NCBI RefSeq assembly: GCF_012641095.1
Contig: NZ_JAAVSC010000014.1
Coordinates: 1-63,954, forward strand
Source of the DNA: Lactobacillus sp. HBUAS51381
Lineage (GTDB): Bacteria > Bacillota > Bacilli > Lactobacillales > Lactobacillaceae
DNA length: 63,954 nt
Direction: 5' to 3'
Shown: positions 44,466 to 53,126 of the stretch, in pieces
Layout: each line of letters opens with the position of its first letter
Numbering within the stretch: the stretch's first letter is position 1
Notes under the pieces: generated by a model
What the model was told of the DNA's origin: nothing
Databases searched by the model: none
The model's input: the letters and a program-made list of their open reading frames with translations, nothing else
Made by a program: the position numbers and the translations under genes

Positions 44466-44921
44466 ATGAAGAAGCAAGAACGCCAGCAATTACTGAAACG
44501 TCTCTTAACGTCACGCGAGATTGAACGTCAAGAGGACTTTGTCCATCTCCTTGAGGCGGATGGCATTCACGTCACCCAAGCGACCATTTCACGGGACATT
44601 AAAGAGATGCAGCTGGTGAAATTGCCGGCCGACTCGGGTGGCTATCGTTACAGCTTGCCGGTTCAAAAAAAGATTGACACCCAGAAGAAATTACAACGCA
44701 CACTCCAAAACGCCTACGTGTCCTTCGCCATTCAAGGCGAGTTCACGATCCTAAAGGTGTTGCCGGGCAATGGTCCGGTGATTGCCTCGCTGCTCGACCA
44801 GATGCGCTACGAGTTTGTCTTTGGCACGGTTGGCGACGATAGTTCCGTGTTGACTGTTTGTGTTTCTCACAAGGGTGCTTTACAATTAGAAGAGACGATT
44901 AACCGCATGATTGCGGACTAG
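44466..44921 (+). CDS. argR: Arginine repressor ArgR/AhrC
   Basis: A 151-residue hexameric arginine-dependent regulator. The N-terminal winged helix is KKQERQQLLKRLLTSREIERQEDFVHLLEADGIHVTQATISRDIKEMQLVKLP; the C-terminal domain binds arginine and oligomerizes (GTVGDDSSVLTV). The start is ATG 44466 with AGGGGG upstream; a frame back to 44421 has no RBS. Upstream of recN as in Bacillus (ahrC-recN). Near 44432 is an A/T palindrome-like string, but it is too weak to call an ARG box. Confidence 0.94.
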   Translation: MKKQERQQLLKRLLTSREIERQEDFVHLLEADGIHVTQATISRDIKEMQLVKLPADSGGYRYSLPVQKKIDTQKKLQRTLQNAYVSFAIQGEFTILKVLPGNGPVIASLLDQMRYEFVFGTVGDDSSVLTVCVSHKGALQLEETINRMIAD

Positions 44922-45061
44922 AACCGACCACGACTGACCGACCAGCACGGCGCTGACGAAGCAGCTGTGGTCGTTTTGCGCTCACTCTGAGGGATATCCA
45001 AGATGAGCGCATAAAGATAACGAAAACGAATAAATTTGGGTCAAATTTGGGAGGCCAGAAC

Positions 45062-46780
45062 GTGTTACAGGAGCTGTCTATTAAAAATTTTGCCATTATT
45101 GACCAGTTGGATGTGGCGTTTAAAAATGGCATGACGGTCTTGACCGGAGAGACCGGGGCCGGTAAGTCAATCATTATTGATGCCGTGGGCCTACTGGCGG
45201 GTGGCCGGGGATCGGCCAACTTCGTGCGGACAGGAACGGATAAAGCGGTTATCCAGGGGAGCTTCGTTTTTCCAGCTGATGGAACGACTTATCGGGTGCT
45301 CGATGATCTGGGAATTGACCATGACGATGGCAGTGTGATCCTCCAACGTGAGATTCACGCCAACGGTCGCAATACCTGTCGGGTCAATGGCATGCTGGTC
45401 AATACGAATACGCTCAAACGGATTGGCGAGACGGCGGTCGACATTCACGGCCAAAATGAGCATCAGGAGCTGATGCAACCCGAAAAGCATCTGGGCATGC
45501 TCGATGAATTTGCCGGAAGCAAGGTGGCCAAGTTGTCAGCGACTTATGCCCAAAAATACGCCGCGTATACGCAATTGAAAGCCACGTTGGAGAGTCGTCG
45601 CGCCAACGAAAAGGAATGGGCGCAACATCTCGACATGCTAAAGTTCCAGGTCGATGAGATCGAAACGGCGCAGCTTAGGGCCGGCGAGGAAGATGAGCTG
45701 GTCGCGGAGCGGGATCGCCTGGATAACTTCCAGAAAATCAATGACGCCCTTCAACGGACGCAGATCATCTTGACCGGTGAGGAGACCAGTGCCGGAGCCA
45801 ACGATCAGATTGGGAGTGCCATGCAGGCCATGCAGGCCATTGCCGACTTTGATCCGGCTTTTAAACAGATTGCGGCCAGTCTGGAGACGGCCTACTATGC
45901 GTTGAGCGATGCCGTGGGGGATGTGTCCTCGCAACTCGACCTGCTTGAATGGGATGAGGGGCGTCTGGACGAGATTGAACGGCGTCTAGACGTCATTAAT
46001 CAATTAAAGCGGAAGTATGGTGACTCCGAGGAACAGGTTCTGAGTTACTACGATAAGATTGCCGCCGAATTGAAGCAGATGCAGGCCACCGATGAAACGG
46101 CGGATGATCTGGAGGATCGCGTGGCGAGTCAGGAATCTGAATTACTGAAGTTGGCGGAAAAGCTCAGTAAGGCACGACAACAGGCGGCCAAGCGGTTGGA
46201 AAAGGCGATTCACGGTGAGCTGGCCGACCTTTACATGGACAAAACGGTCTTTGCGGTTCACTTCAGCCGGGCGAAGTCCCAAACGCTGATGAGCACCGGC
46301 TTGGATCACGTGGAGTTTTACTTGCGCACCAATCCCGGTGAAGCGATGCGGCCACTGGCCAAGATCGCTTCCGGTGGGGAATTGTCGCGGATTATGTTGG
46401 CCTTGAAGACAATCTTTTCCGAATCGCAGGGGATTACGTCGATTATCTTCGATGAGGTCGATACCGGAGTCAGTGGGCGAGTGGCTCAGGCCATTGCCGA
46501 GAAGATCAGCGGGATTGCACAGGCCTCACAGGTGCTGTGTATTACCCATCTGCCGCAGGTGGCAGCCATGGCCGATCACCACTACTTCATCGCCAAACAG
46601 GTGGTTGGTGATCGGACGGAAACGTCTCTGACCCGTTTAGACGAAACTAGCCGAGTGGATGAGTTGGCCAGAATGTCAGCCGGCACTCAGGTGACGAAGT
46701 TGGCGTTGGAACACGCGCATGAATTACTAGAATTGGCCGGTGAAGCCAAGGCAGCACACGGTCAAACCAAAAATGAATAG
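45062..46780 (+). CDS. recN: DNA repair protein RecN
   Basis: A 572-residue SMC-like ATPase acting early in double-strand-break repair. N-terminal Walker A VLTGETGAGKSIIIDA; long coiled coil with hinge (about 160-400); signature ASGGELSRIMLAL; Walker B SIIFDEVDTGVSG; and a final HLPQVAAMADHH. The start is GTG 45062, nine bases after GGGAGG; TTG 45047 lies upstream of that RBS. It is normally SOS-controlled; no LexA box is obvious in the 44922-45046 gap. Confidence 0.95.
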   Translation: MLQELSIKNFAIIDQLDVAFKNGMTVLTGETGAGKSIIIDAVGLLAGGRGSANFVRTGTDKAVIQGSFVFPADGTTYRVLDDLGIDHDDGSVILQREIHANGRNTCRVNGMLVNTNTLKRIGETAVDIHGQNEHQELMQPEKHLGMLDEFAGSKVAKLSATYAQKYAAYTQLKATLESRRANEKEWAQHLDMLKFQVDEIETAQLRAGEEDELVAERDRLDNFQKINDALQRTQIILTGEETSAGANDQIGSAMQAMQAIADFDPAFKQIAASLETAYYALSDAVGDVSSQLDLLEWDEGRLDEIERRLDVINQLKRKYGDSEEQVLSYYDKIAAELKQMQATDETADDLEDRVASQESELLKLAEKLSKARQQAAKRLEKAIHGELADLYMDKTVFAVHFSRAKSQTLMSTGLDHVEFYLRTNPGEAMRPLAKIASGGELSRIMLALKTIFSESQGITSIIFDEVDTGVSGRVAQAIAEKISGIAQASQVLCITHLPQVAAMADHHYFIAKQVVGDRTETSLTRLDETSRVDELARMSAGTQVTKLALEHAHELLELAGEAKAAHGQTKNE

Positions 46781-46793
46781 ATGCATAAAGAAG

Positions 46794-46823
46794 ACGTTAT
46801 CGAACGATAGATAACGCCTTTTA
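46794..46823 (+). terminator. Terminator after recN
   Basis: Short stem acgttatc (46794-46801) and gataacgc (46810-46817), followed by CTTTT. Confidence 0.6.
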
Positions 46824-46931
46824 ATATTGCAGACTGTTTCGTTTAATGCCATTATAAATTATTCCTTAAATTAATTCTGCTTTTGATATATAATTGAGTT
46901 ATCAAACGAAAACGGTGTAGAGGTGTGGGTC

Positions 46932-48944
46932 ATGTGGAAAAGATTGGGTGTATTGGTTTTTAGTTTGTTGATTGGATGGTTAGTCTTGGGGAGTGGCGGT
47001 GCGTTAAAGGGCCATGCTGCAGATTTGACGGATGCTGTGACTGGAAGTGTGACGAAGCCAGATAGCATCACAGAGGATGGCATTGCCGACCCAATCTCAG
47101 TTGATTCAGATTTGCTGAGTGGTCAGGGCTATGTGTTGACCTACAAATGGGGGATCAAAGATAACCAGCCTATTAGCAGTGGTGATACGGTGACAGTAAA
47201 ATTACCGGCAACGGCCCAGTATGATAACTTCATTACTAGCCCGATTGCAGTTAATCTTTCTGGAAGTAGCCAATCAGTAGGGACAATGGTCCTTGACCCC
47301 GAAAATACACAACAGATGATTATCACGTTTAATAATAATTTAGTCAATACGAATGCTGGCCGTACAGGGACCATCGGTATTCACGTTCATGGAACGGTAA
47401 GTGATGGGTCTGGAACCGGAGGAGGATCGAGTGCCGCCTTGATCAGTAAAAATGGATGGCCAGTGACCTATGACCTAGATAAAAATGGTAATCCGCAATA
47501 TATTGTTTGGCAAATTGTTATCAACCCGAATAATAAGAATATGGGTGATGTGAAGCTAACCGATCAGATTGGGCCACACATGACCTTTTACAACAATCCA
47601 GCTAAACCTGATGATGCTTATAACCTAACAGCTAAGGCGGGTGATACAGCCGTTCCCGTCGCCCCTGTTGTGAACGGGTCAACGGTTACCTTAAACTTTA
47701 AAAATGTGACTAAAAAGATTGATATTTATTACTATACTAAGATCGATGCGCAGTATTTTACGGATTACAAATGGGGGAATTTTAGTAATCAAGTTGGTTT
47801 AAGCAGTACGTCTGGTGGTGGCGATACAACAACAGATCCTGGAACGGCGGATGGCATTCCGGCTAATGAAAATGTCGTGAAAAATTACAGTTGGGGCGCG
47901 ACGGCAACGCTTAATGGCTGGTATTTGGGAACTTTTGACTTATCCAAGACGAATGGTGAGGATCTGTCAAAGGGACTAGCTGGTGCCACGTACAACTTGC
48001 AAAAACAGTTAGCTTCTGAAAAATGGGAAGATTATCAAACGGGCTTGATGACGGATGCAACTGGTCACTTAATCGACTCCAGCCTCGAACCCGGGACTTA
48101 TCAGTTAGTTGAGACGGCCGCGCCAGATGGTTATCTAGTGAATAGTAAGCCGATTCCGTTCACAGTTGCCGCAACCGATGGTACAACTATCCATCAGATC
48201 ACCCAAAGTGATCAACCCAATGGGGCCACCCTGACGAAGACCGATCCCGCGGGCAAGGCCGTGCCGGGCGCGACCTACCGCCTAGTTAAGGGGACGGCGG
48301 ACGGTCCAGATGATACCGCGGTCGTCAAGAGTGGTTTGGTGACGGATGCTCAGGGGCAGGTTACCGTTAGTCTGTTGTCACCGGGAATTTATTACTATGA
48401 AGAGACGGCCGCACCGAGTGGCTACGAGAAAAATCCAGATTCAGTTAAAGTGACGATAACGAATAGGGATACCTCAGTTCAAACGGTCACTCAGACTGAC
48501 AAGCCCGTAAATAGTTCCGACTCGTCAACCGGTAGCACTACGGAGACGACCACCTCTAGCTCGGGTACGTCGTCTTCAGCTTCAGACACATCGTCTAGTT
48601 CCGGTAATACCAAGACGAGTTCTACCGAGACGAGCGCTGCCCAAACCAGCTCGACCACGACCAGTTCTCATAGCACTTCCGTCACTAAAACGACCCACGG
48701 AATTGTGGCTGCGGTAGGCGCAAATCATTCGAATTCGACCTCGTCGTCGCCAAAGGGTGGGCATACCGCGAGAACGGCCGCTAATCGTGCGTCTCGGACA
48801 GCGACACATCGGGCCAATGACAACAACCGTTACTTACCACGGACGAGTGGCCAGCGCGGTCTACTAGCCATGCTGATCGGGTTCTTCCTTCTGGGACTCA
48901 GTATCGCCAGTTGGCAGTGGCGTCAAGGCCATCGGTCACGTTAG
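46932..48944 (+). CDS. LPxT-type cell-wall-anchored adhesin with SpaA-like domains
   Basis: A 670-residue surface protein. Signal peptide (MWKRLGVLVFSLLIGWLVLGSG... to about residue 31), then an adhesin-type N-terminal region (about 40-300; GYVLTYKWGIKDNQPISSGDTVTVKLPATAQYD), related in pattern to Cna/Sdr collagen-binding A domains. Two SpaA/Cna_B-type repeats follow (GATYNLQ...YQLVETAAPDGY, then GATYRLVKG...YYYEETAAPSGY), with ETAAP typical of the isopeptide-forming glutamate. A long Ser/Thr linker ends in the sorting signal LPRTSG, a hydrophobic helix and a basic tail, with serine at the usual glycine position 5. The first half is AT-rich relative to the neighbours, a sign of transfer or mosaicism. 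ATG 46932 follows TAGAGG. Confidence 0.85.
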   Translation: MWKRLGVLVFSLLIGWLVLGSGGALKGHAADLTDAVTGSVTKPDSITEDGIADPISVDSDLLSGQGYVLTYKWGIKDNQPISSGDTVTVKLPATAQYDNFITSPIAVNLSGSSQSVGTMVLDPENTQQMIITFNNNLVNTNAGRTGTIGIHVHGTVSDGSGTGGGSSAALISKNGWPVTYDLDKNGNPQYIVWQIVINPNNKNMGDVKLTDQIGPHMTFYNNPAKPDDAYNLTAKAGDTAVPVAPVVNGSTVTLNFKNVTKKIDIYYYTKIDAQYFTDYKWGNFSNQVGLSSTSGGGDTTTDPGTADGIPANENVVKNYSWGATATLNGWYLGTFDLSKTNGEDLSKGLAGATYNLQKQLASEKWEDYQTGLMTDATGHLIDSSLEPGTYQLVETAAPDGYLVNSKPIPFTVAATDGTTIHQITQSDQPNGATLTKTDPAGKAVPGATYRLVKGTADGPDDTAVVKSGLVTDAQGQVTVSLLSPGIYYYEETAAPSGYEKNPDSVKVTITNRDTSVQTVTQTDKPVNSSDSSTGSTTETTTSSSGTSSSASDTSSSSGNTKTSSTETSAAQTSSTTTSSHSTSVTKTTHGIVAAVGANHSNSTSSSPKGGHTARTAANRASRTATHRANDNNRYLPRTSGQRGLLAMLIGFFLLGLSIASWQWRQGHRSR

Positions 48945-48952
48945 TTAATGCC

Positions 48953-49546
48953 TAAAGGTTGAAAGTTCATGAACACACGCCAGTCACCAGCTGACAAGGC
49001 TTATCGCCATTAAATGAGTCATCAACGACCACCTGCGGCTGCCAAAGATTCCGGCGCTGTGGGGACCGCCTGCGGCCTGAGAAGCGGTCCTCCGGCTCGG
49101 TTTGAAGCCTGACAAAACCCGTCAGTCTCCAAACGCGTCCCGCGCTGTAAGCTGATGCTCAGCTAACACCGCTGTCACGGCTACCTACATCTCTGCCTGC
49201 CTCCGGTTACGATGGTTGAAAACCACTAAACGTGCGGTGACATCGCTGGAATGACAACGTTCATCCACGTTAATTGACGACATCTCACGTAGCCGTGAGT
49301 GAGTCAAATTTGGTCTCAGCCGTGGGATTTTCCAAATGGTTTACTTGGAAAATGGCGACTTTGAGACGTGATCTTTCGGCTCAAAGCGAGGGAAAAGACA
49401 GGGCTTTGGCTTTTCCCGTCCTGCCCACCGCGTTCCAGACCAAATTTGGCGAACGGTAAGGCGGCCAGCACGCGACTATCATATTATCATGGTTGTTATC
49501 CTTGGCACACCAGGAATCCTAGCTATTTTCTATCTTTCAACCTTTA
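48953..49546 (+). repeat. Dispersed repeat, copy R4 (full length, with terminal and flanking repeats)
   Basis: A 594-bp element with 13-bp perfect terminal inverted repeats TAAAGGTTGAAAG (48953-48965) and CTTTCAACCTTTA (49534-49546). It is flanked by a directly repeated GTTAATGC (48944-48951 and 49547-49554; extendable to ttagttaatgc), consistent with an 8-bp target duplication. Two AAATTTGG repeats (49306-49313 and 49442-49449) bound a block with three hairpins: 49327-49353, 49359-49386 and 49390-49417. No conserved reading frame is present. It lies immediately after the adhesin gene and before that gene's likely terminator. Confidence 0.9.
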
Positions 49547-49564
49547 GTTAATGCATCAAAGAAC

Positions 49565-49606
49565 CGACTTTACACAGCTAAACGTTGTGTGAAGTCGATT
49601 TTGTTT
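49565..49606 (+). terminator. Terminator beyond repeat R4 (probable adhesin terminator)
   Basis: A 14-bp stem cgactttacacagc (49565-49578) and gttgtgtgaagtcg (49584-49597) with a T-run (TTTTGTTTT). It is now about 620 bp from the adhesin stop codon, with R4 in between. Confidence 0.8.
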
Positions 49607-49745
49607 TAAACGACGATTGCAAGTTAACTGAACAAATTAAAGCGGCCATTTTCTAGTAGGTTACAAGCAGGAGCAAGCCTTTCGATAGGCGTGGGGAACC
49701 AATCATCGTATAATTGATGGTGTAAAACAATAATTGGGGGTTGAT

Positions 49746-50210
49746 ATGATGAAAGTGGGACTATTTTTGGGGCTTGCCACGGTTTCCTTAGGGGTGGCCG
49801 TCGGTATTGACAATGTCCAACCGCAGCCGATTCACGCGGTTGCGACCGTTAAACCAACACCTAAGGCCTATCGTGGCAGTTGGTTTCAGTATCAAGATTT
49901 ACAGTATCGTGTGAAGATTACGAAGACGGCCTTTATCTTTGGTGGGGGCTATTATGCGAAGCAGAAGTGGCATCCCGTTAATCAGAAAACGTATCGGCTC
50001 AGCCGGACGGTTAAAGCGGGAACGTGTACTTGGAATCAGAAGAAGACGAAGGCTGGTTATCAGACCATCAAGATCAAACAAGGTAAATTCCTGGTTAAGG
50101 TCACCAATGGGACGCTCGCACTTAAACAGTATCGCCATGGTAAAGACGTCAACGGCTATCCCTTATATTTCCACCACGTGAAGCATGCGGCCGTGGTCTT
50201 CTCTAAGTAA
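49746..50210 (+). CDS. Small secreted protein of unknown function
   Basis: A 154-residue protein with a short N-terminal hydrophobic stretch (about 4-20) ending near QPIHAVAT, a plausible signal peptide. The rest is tyrosine- and lysine-rich (RGSWFQYQDLQYRVKITKTAFIFGGGYY, KQYRHGKDVNGYPLYFHH), like many small secreted lactobacillus proteins of the lipocalin-like or SH3-like type. No firm family. ATG 49746 or 49749 follows TGGGGG; the TTG at 49734 is earlier. Its position beside the adhesin suggests the accessory gene pool. Confidence 0.65.
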   Translation: MMKVGLFLGLATVSLGVAVGIDNVQPQPIHAVATVKPTPKAYRGSWFQYQDLQYRVKITKTAFIFGGGYYAKQKWHPVNQKTYRLSRTVKAGTCTWNQKKTKAGYQTIKIKQGKFLVKVTNGTLALKQYRHGKDVNGYPLYFHHVKHAAVVFSK

Positions 50211-50214
50211 GAAA

Positions 50215-50256
50215 AAATCCGTCGGAAACAGTCGCTGGGCTGATTCTGACGGATTT
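50215..50256. terminator. Terminator between convergent genes
   Basis: A 13-bp stem aaatccgtcggaa (50215-50227) and ttctgacggattt (50244-50256), A- and T-flanked on the two sides, between the plus-strand secreted protein and the minus-strand SOS gene. Confidence 0.75.
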
Positions 50257-50261
50257 GTTAA

Positions 50262-50591
50262 TTAACGTGCGCGTTGAACTGAACGTAACAAGCCACGACT
50301 GACAATGGTGGTGATGGTGCGTGACTGTTTTAAGATGAGATGACCAGCTGCGTCTTCCTTTAAAGTGCCGATAACGGTGGTTGGGGCGACATCGACTGGC
50401 GCCTTGAATTGCAGGCGAACCAAATAGTGGCGATCAAGGGCCTGTTGAATGAAGTAGGTTAATTGAAAGTCGGGCATCTGCGGATAGACGACTTGGCCGT
50501 TGATGACAGGTAAGTCACTGAAGAGTTCCTTGTACGCGGTCGCTACCCGATCAGACAGGGCAGTCGTGCCATTCGTAATTAAGTTTTGCAT
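50262..50591 (-). CDS. Small protein of unknown function under a LexA promoter
   Basis: A 109-residue protein with no family I recognise: MQNLITNGTTALSDRVATAYKELFSDLPVING, then PDFQLTYFIQQALDRHYLVRLQFKAPVDVAPTTVIGTL and a basic end RGLLRSVQRAR. A soluble basic protein, without signal peptide or membrane helix. Its start ATG 50591 has GAGGTGAT upstream. Just upstream are a consensus promoter and two LexA-box sequences, so it is expected to be induced by DNA damage. YolD-like proteins are sometimes SOS-linked, but similarity is not clear here. Confidence 0.7.
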   Translation of the reverse strand: MQNLITNGTTALSDRVATAYKELFSDLPVINGQVVYPQMPDFQLTYFIQQALDRHYLVRLQFKAPVDVAPTTVIGTLKEDAAGHLILKQSRTITTIVSRGLLRSVQRAR

Positions 50592-50603
50592 GCTGATCAC
50601 CTC

Positions 50604-50615
50604 GAACGTTTGTTT
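50604..50615. promoter_or_regulatory. LexA box 1
   Basis: cGAACGTTTGTTTg matches the Gram-positive SOS pattern CGAAC-N4-GTTYG. It lies between the -10 and the start codon of the small minus-strand gene. Confidence 0.75.
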
Positions 50616-50623
50616 GTATTTAT

Positions 50624-50652
50624 ATTATACGAACGCCTGTTTGATATTGCAA
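50624..50652 (-). promoter_or_regulatory. Promoter of the SOS-box gene
   Basis: On the minus strand, -35 TTGCAA (50647-50652) and consensus -10 TATAAT (50624-50629) with a 17-nt spacer. The spacer contains LexA box 2. Confidence 0.75.
50631..50642. promoter_or_regulatory. LexA box 2
   Basis: cGAACGCCTGTTTg also fits CGAAC-N4-GTTYG and sits inside the promoter spacer, 27 bp centre-to-centre from box 1. Two operators around one promoter should give tight repression by LexA. Confidence 0.75.
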
Positions 50653-50971
50653 GCCTTTTTTCGAAAATGACGGGCTGTACCGAGCGGTTAGAGAGATGAA
50701 CCCTAACTGTACGGGGATTGGCTGGCCCAATAAAATATGGCTGGTTCACTTTTGACCGAACAGACGGTTGTTTGGCCCAGTATGTGAATTTACCCAAGTT
50801 CTCAAGAATTTTCCACGTTTTCCGTCCTAAAAAGCAGTATTTCTTCCTAAATAGTGGTAATATAGTAACCTATAGATTATAGCTGGAACCAACGATGATT
50901 GGTTTTAAACGACACGGTGCCTTCGGGTGACGGTGTCCTACTTAAATTTTTTGTGAAGGGATTTTTGAACG

Positions 50972-51586
50972 ATGGCTAAACGTGGAATGCTCATTGTGCT
51001 TTCAGGTCCATCCGGCGTCGGTAAGGGAACTGTGCGTAAGGCACTCTTTGACACCGGCGAGACCGACTTTTCCTACTCCATTTCGATGACGACGCGGCAA
51101 CCGCGTGAGGGTGAAGTCAACGGTGTTGATTACTACTTCGTCTCCAAGGAGGAGTTCGAAGAAAACATTCGGACCGGACAGATGCTGGAATACGCCAAGT
51201 ATGTTGACAACTACTATGGCACCCCGTTAAAATATGTAAATGAGACCTTGGATCAAGGCAAGGATGTTTTCTTGGAAATTGAGGTCAACGGTGCCATGCA
51301 AGTCCGGGCAAATTGTCCGGATGCCGTCTTTGTTTTCCTGACACCGCCTGACCTGATGGAGTTGAAGCACCGCTTGATTGGTCGCGGTACGGACGCCATG
51401 GACGTCATTAACAAACGAATCAAGAAGGCCGTCGGTGAAATTCAAATGATGCGCAACTACGATTACGCCGTGGTCAACGACGAAGTTAGCAAGGCAGTTG
51501 ACCGGATTCAGATGATTATTCGCAGTGAACGGTTACGGGTAACCCGGGTCATGCCGGATTACGAACAAATGATTGGAGACGAATAA
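50972..51586 (+). CDS. gmk: Guanylate kinase
   Basis: A 204-residue enzyme phosphorylating GMP to GDP. P-loop [16 protein letters not shown], the GMP-binding [17 protein letters not shown] and [27 protein letters not shown]. Complete. ATG after GGG; the leader (50881-50971) holds two small hairpins (aaccaa/ttggtt near 50890 and gacac/gtgtc near 50911). First gene of the gmk-rpoZ pair, as in Bacillus. Confidence 0.96.
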   Translation: MAKRGMLIVLSGPSGVGKGTVRKALFDTGETDFSYSISMTTRQPREGEVNGVDYYFVSKEEFEENIRTGQMLEYAKYVDNYYGTPLKYVNETLDQGKDVFLEIEVNGAMQVRANCPDAVFVFLTPPDLMELKHRLIGRGTDAMDVINKRIKKAVGEIQMMRNYDYAVVNDEVSKAVDRIQMIIRSERLRVTRVMPDYEQMIGDE

Positions 51587-51588
51587 AT

Positions 51589-51804
51589 ATGCTACTTTAT
51601 CCCTCAGTTGATGATTTATTAGCACAAGTGGATTCACGGTATTCTTTGATTATGCTGGCTAGCAAGCGGGCACACGAGTTAGATGCCGGGGCCAAGCCAC
51701 TGTTGACCGACTACAAGTCCCCTAAGACGATTGGTCGCGCCCTCGAAGAAATTGCGGCCGGCGCCTTAATGATCGATCCGGACGAAAAAGATTTGAACGC
51801 CTAA
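51589..51804 (+). CDS. rpoZ: RNA polymerase omega subunit
   Basis: A 71-residue omega subunit: [30 protein letters not shown] and [15 protein letters not shown]. It follows gmk with two bases between stop and ATG; a strong terminator follows (51825-51857). Confidence 0.95.
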   Translation: MLLYPSVDDLLAQVDSRYSLIMLASKRAHELDAGAKPLLTDYKSPKTIGRALEEIAAGALMIDPDEKDLNA

Positions 51805-51824
51805 CACGGGCATTTTAGAAAAGA

Positions 51825-51857
51825 CCAGGTTGCCGTTGGGTAATCTGGCTTTTTTTA
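51825..51857 (+). terminator. Terminator after rpoZ
   Basis: 10-bp stem ccaggttgcc (51825-51834) and ggtaatctgg (51839-51848) with wobble pairs, then a run of seven T. Confidence 0.75.
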
Positions 51858-51887
51858 TCAAGGCTTGAGAGTGAATGGAGGGACAGT

Positions 51888-53099
51888 ATGTTTGAAGGAA
51901 AACACGTGGCACTAACCGTCAGTGGGAGTGTGGCCGCCTATAAGGCGGCCACGTTAGCACGCGCCTTACAGCGCGCGGGTGCAGTGGTTCGGGTGATCGT
52001 GACGCCCGCGGCCGCCAGATTTGTGACGCCCGCGACGTTTGCAGCACTGACCAAGCAACCAGTACTGACGGATACAACCTGGTGGCGTGAAGACGGCCAG
52101 ATTGCCCACGTCGAACTGGCCGATTGGACGGATCTTGCCATTGCAGCGCCGGCGTCCGCCAATCTGATGGCGCAGTTTGCCAACGGGCTGGCCGATGATG
52201 TCGCGAGTGCGACCTGGCTAGCTACGGCGGCGCCCAAGGTTGTGGTGCCGGCCATGAACAGCCACATGTGGCAGGCCGCCGCGACTCAACGGAACCGCCA
52301 ACAACTCATTGCCGATGGCACCACGGTTCTGCAACCGGCCACTGGGGCGTTAGCTGAAGGCTATGCCGGAACGGGACGCTTTCTGGAGCCCGCCGAAATC
52401 ATGCGGCAACTGGCACAATTGCCTCTATTTGTGCCCCAAACCTTGCAGGGAAAATCGGTGATTGTGACGGCCGGGGGAACCCGGGAACGGCTCGATCCTG
52501 TCCGTTTCTTAACCAACGATTCCTCCGGTAAGATGGGGTACGCGGTGGCCGCCGCGGCTCAAGCCGCTGGGGCGACCGTGACCTTGATTACGGCGCCCAC
52601 ACGGTTAACCCCCCCGGCGGGTGTAACGGTGGTGCCCATTCAGAGTACGCGCGAGCTGGCCGATGCCGTCTTGACGCGGTTTCCCCGTGCGGATGCGCTG
52701 GTGATGGCCGCCGCCGTCGCCGATTTTCAACCGCTGACGACCGCCGATCAAAAGATCAAGAAGACCAAAAACAACGATGAACTTATCTTAAGACTCAAAA
52801 AGACGCCGGATATTCTGGCGGAAGTGGCGAAGATTAAACGGTCCAATCAAGTGACGGTGGGCTTCGCCGCCGAGACGCAAAATCTGCTGGCTAACGCGCA
52901 ACGGAAGCTTGACAGCAAGTCGCTAGACCTACTGGCTGCCAATGACGTCTCCCGTAAGGATATCGGCTTTAATAGCGATGAGAATCAGGTGACCTTTATT
53001 CAAGCCGATGGGGTTAGCGATCAGACGCCCAAGACCAGCAAGCAGCTGATTGCCGTGGCACTGGTCGATCGTCTAGCAGCTCTTTTAAAAGAAAAATGA
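51888..53099 (+). CDS. coaBC: Bifunctional phosphopantothenoylcysteine synthetase/decarboxylase
   Basis: A 403-residue coenzyme A biosynthesis enzyme. The N-terminal CoaC domain (about 1-180) has the flavin motif SGSVAAYKA and catalytic PAMNSHMW. The C-terminal CoaB domain has VTAGGTRERLDPVRFLTNDSSGKMGYAVA, AAVADFQP and KIKKTKNNDELILRLKKTPDIL. Both activities are intact. ATG after AGGGAC context. priA follows 27 bp later. Confidence 0.96.
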   Translation: MFEGKHVALTVSGSVAAYKAATLARALQRAGAVVRVIVTPAAARFVTPATFAALTKQPVLTDTTWWREDGQIAHVELADWTDLAIAAPASANLMAQFANGLADDVASATWLATAAPKVVVPAMNSHMWQAAATQRNRQQLIADGTTVLQPATGALAEGYAGTGRFLEPAEIMRQLAQLPLFVPQTLQGKSVIVTAGGTRERLDPVRFLTNDSSGKMGYAVAAAAQAAGATVTLITAPTRLTPPAGVTVVPIQSTRELADAVLTRFPRADALVMAAAVADFQPLTTADQKIKKTKNNDELILRLKKTPDILAEVAKIKRSNQVTVGFAAETQNLLANAQRKLDSKSLDLLAANDVSRKDIGFNSDENQVTFIQADGVSDQTPKTSKQLIAVALVDRLAALLKEK

Positions 53100-53126
53100 T
53101 TTTAGAAACGAAGTGAGGTGACCACA

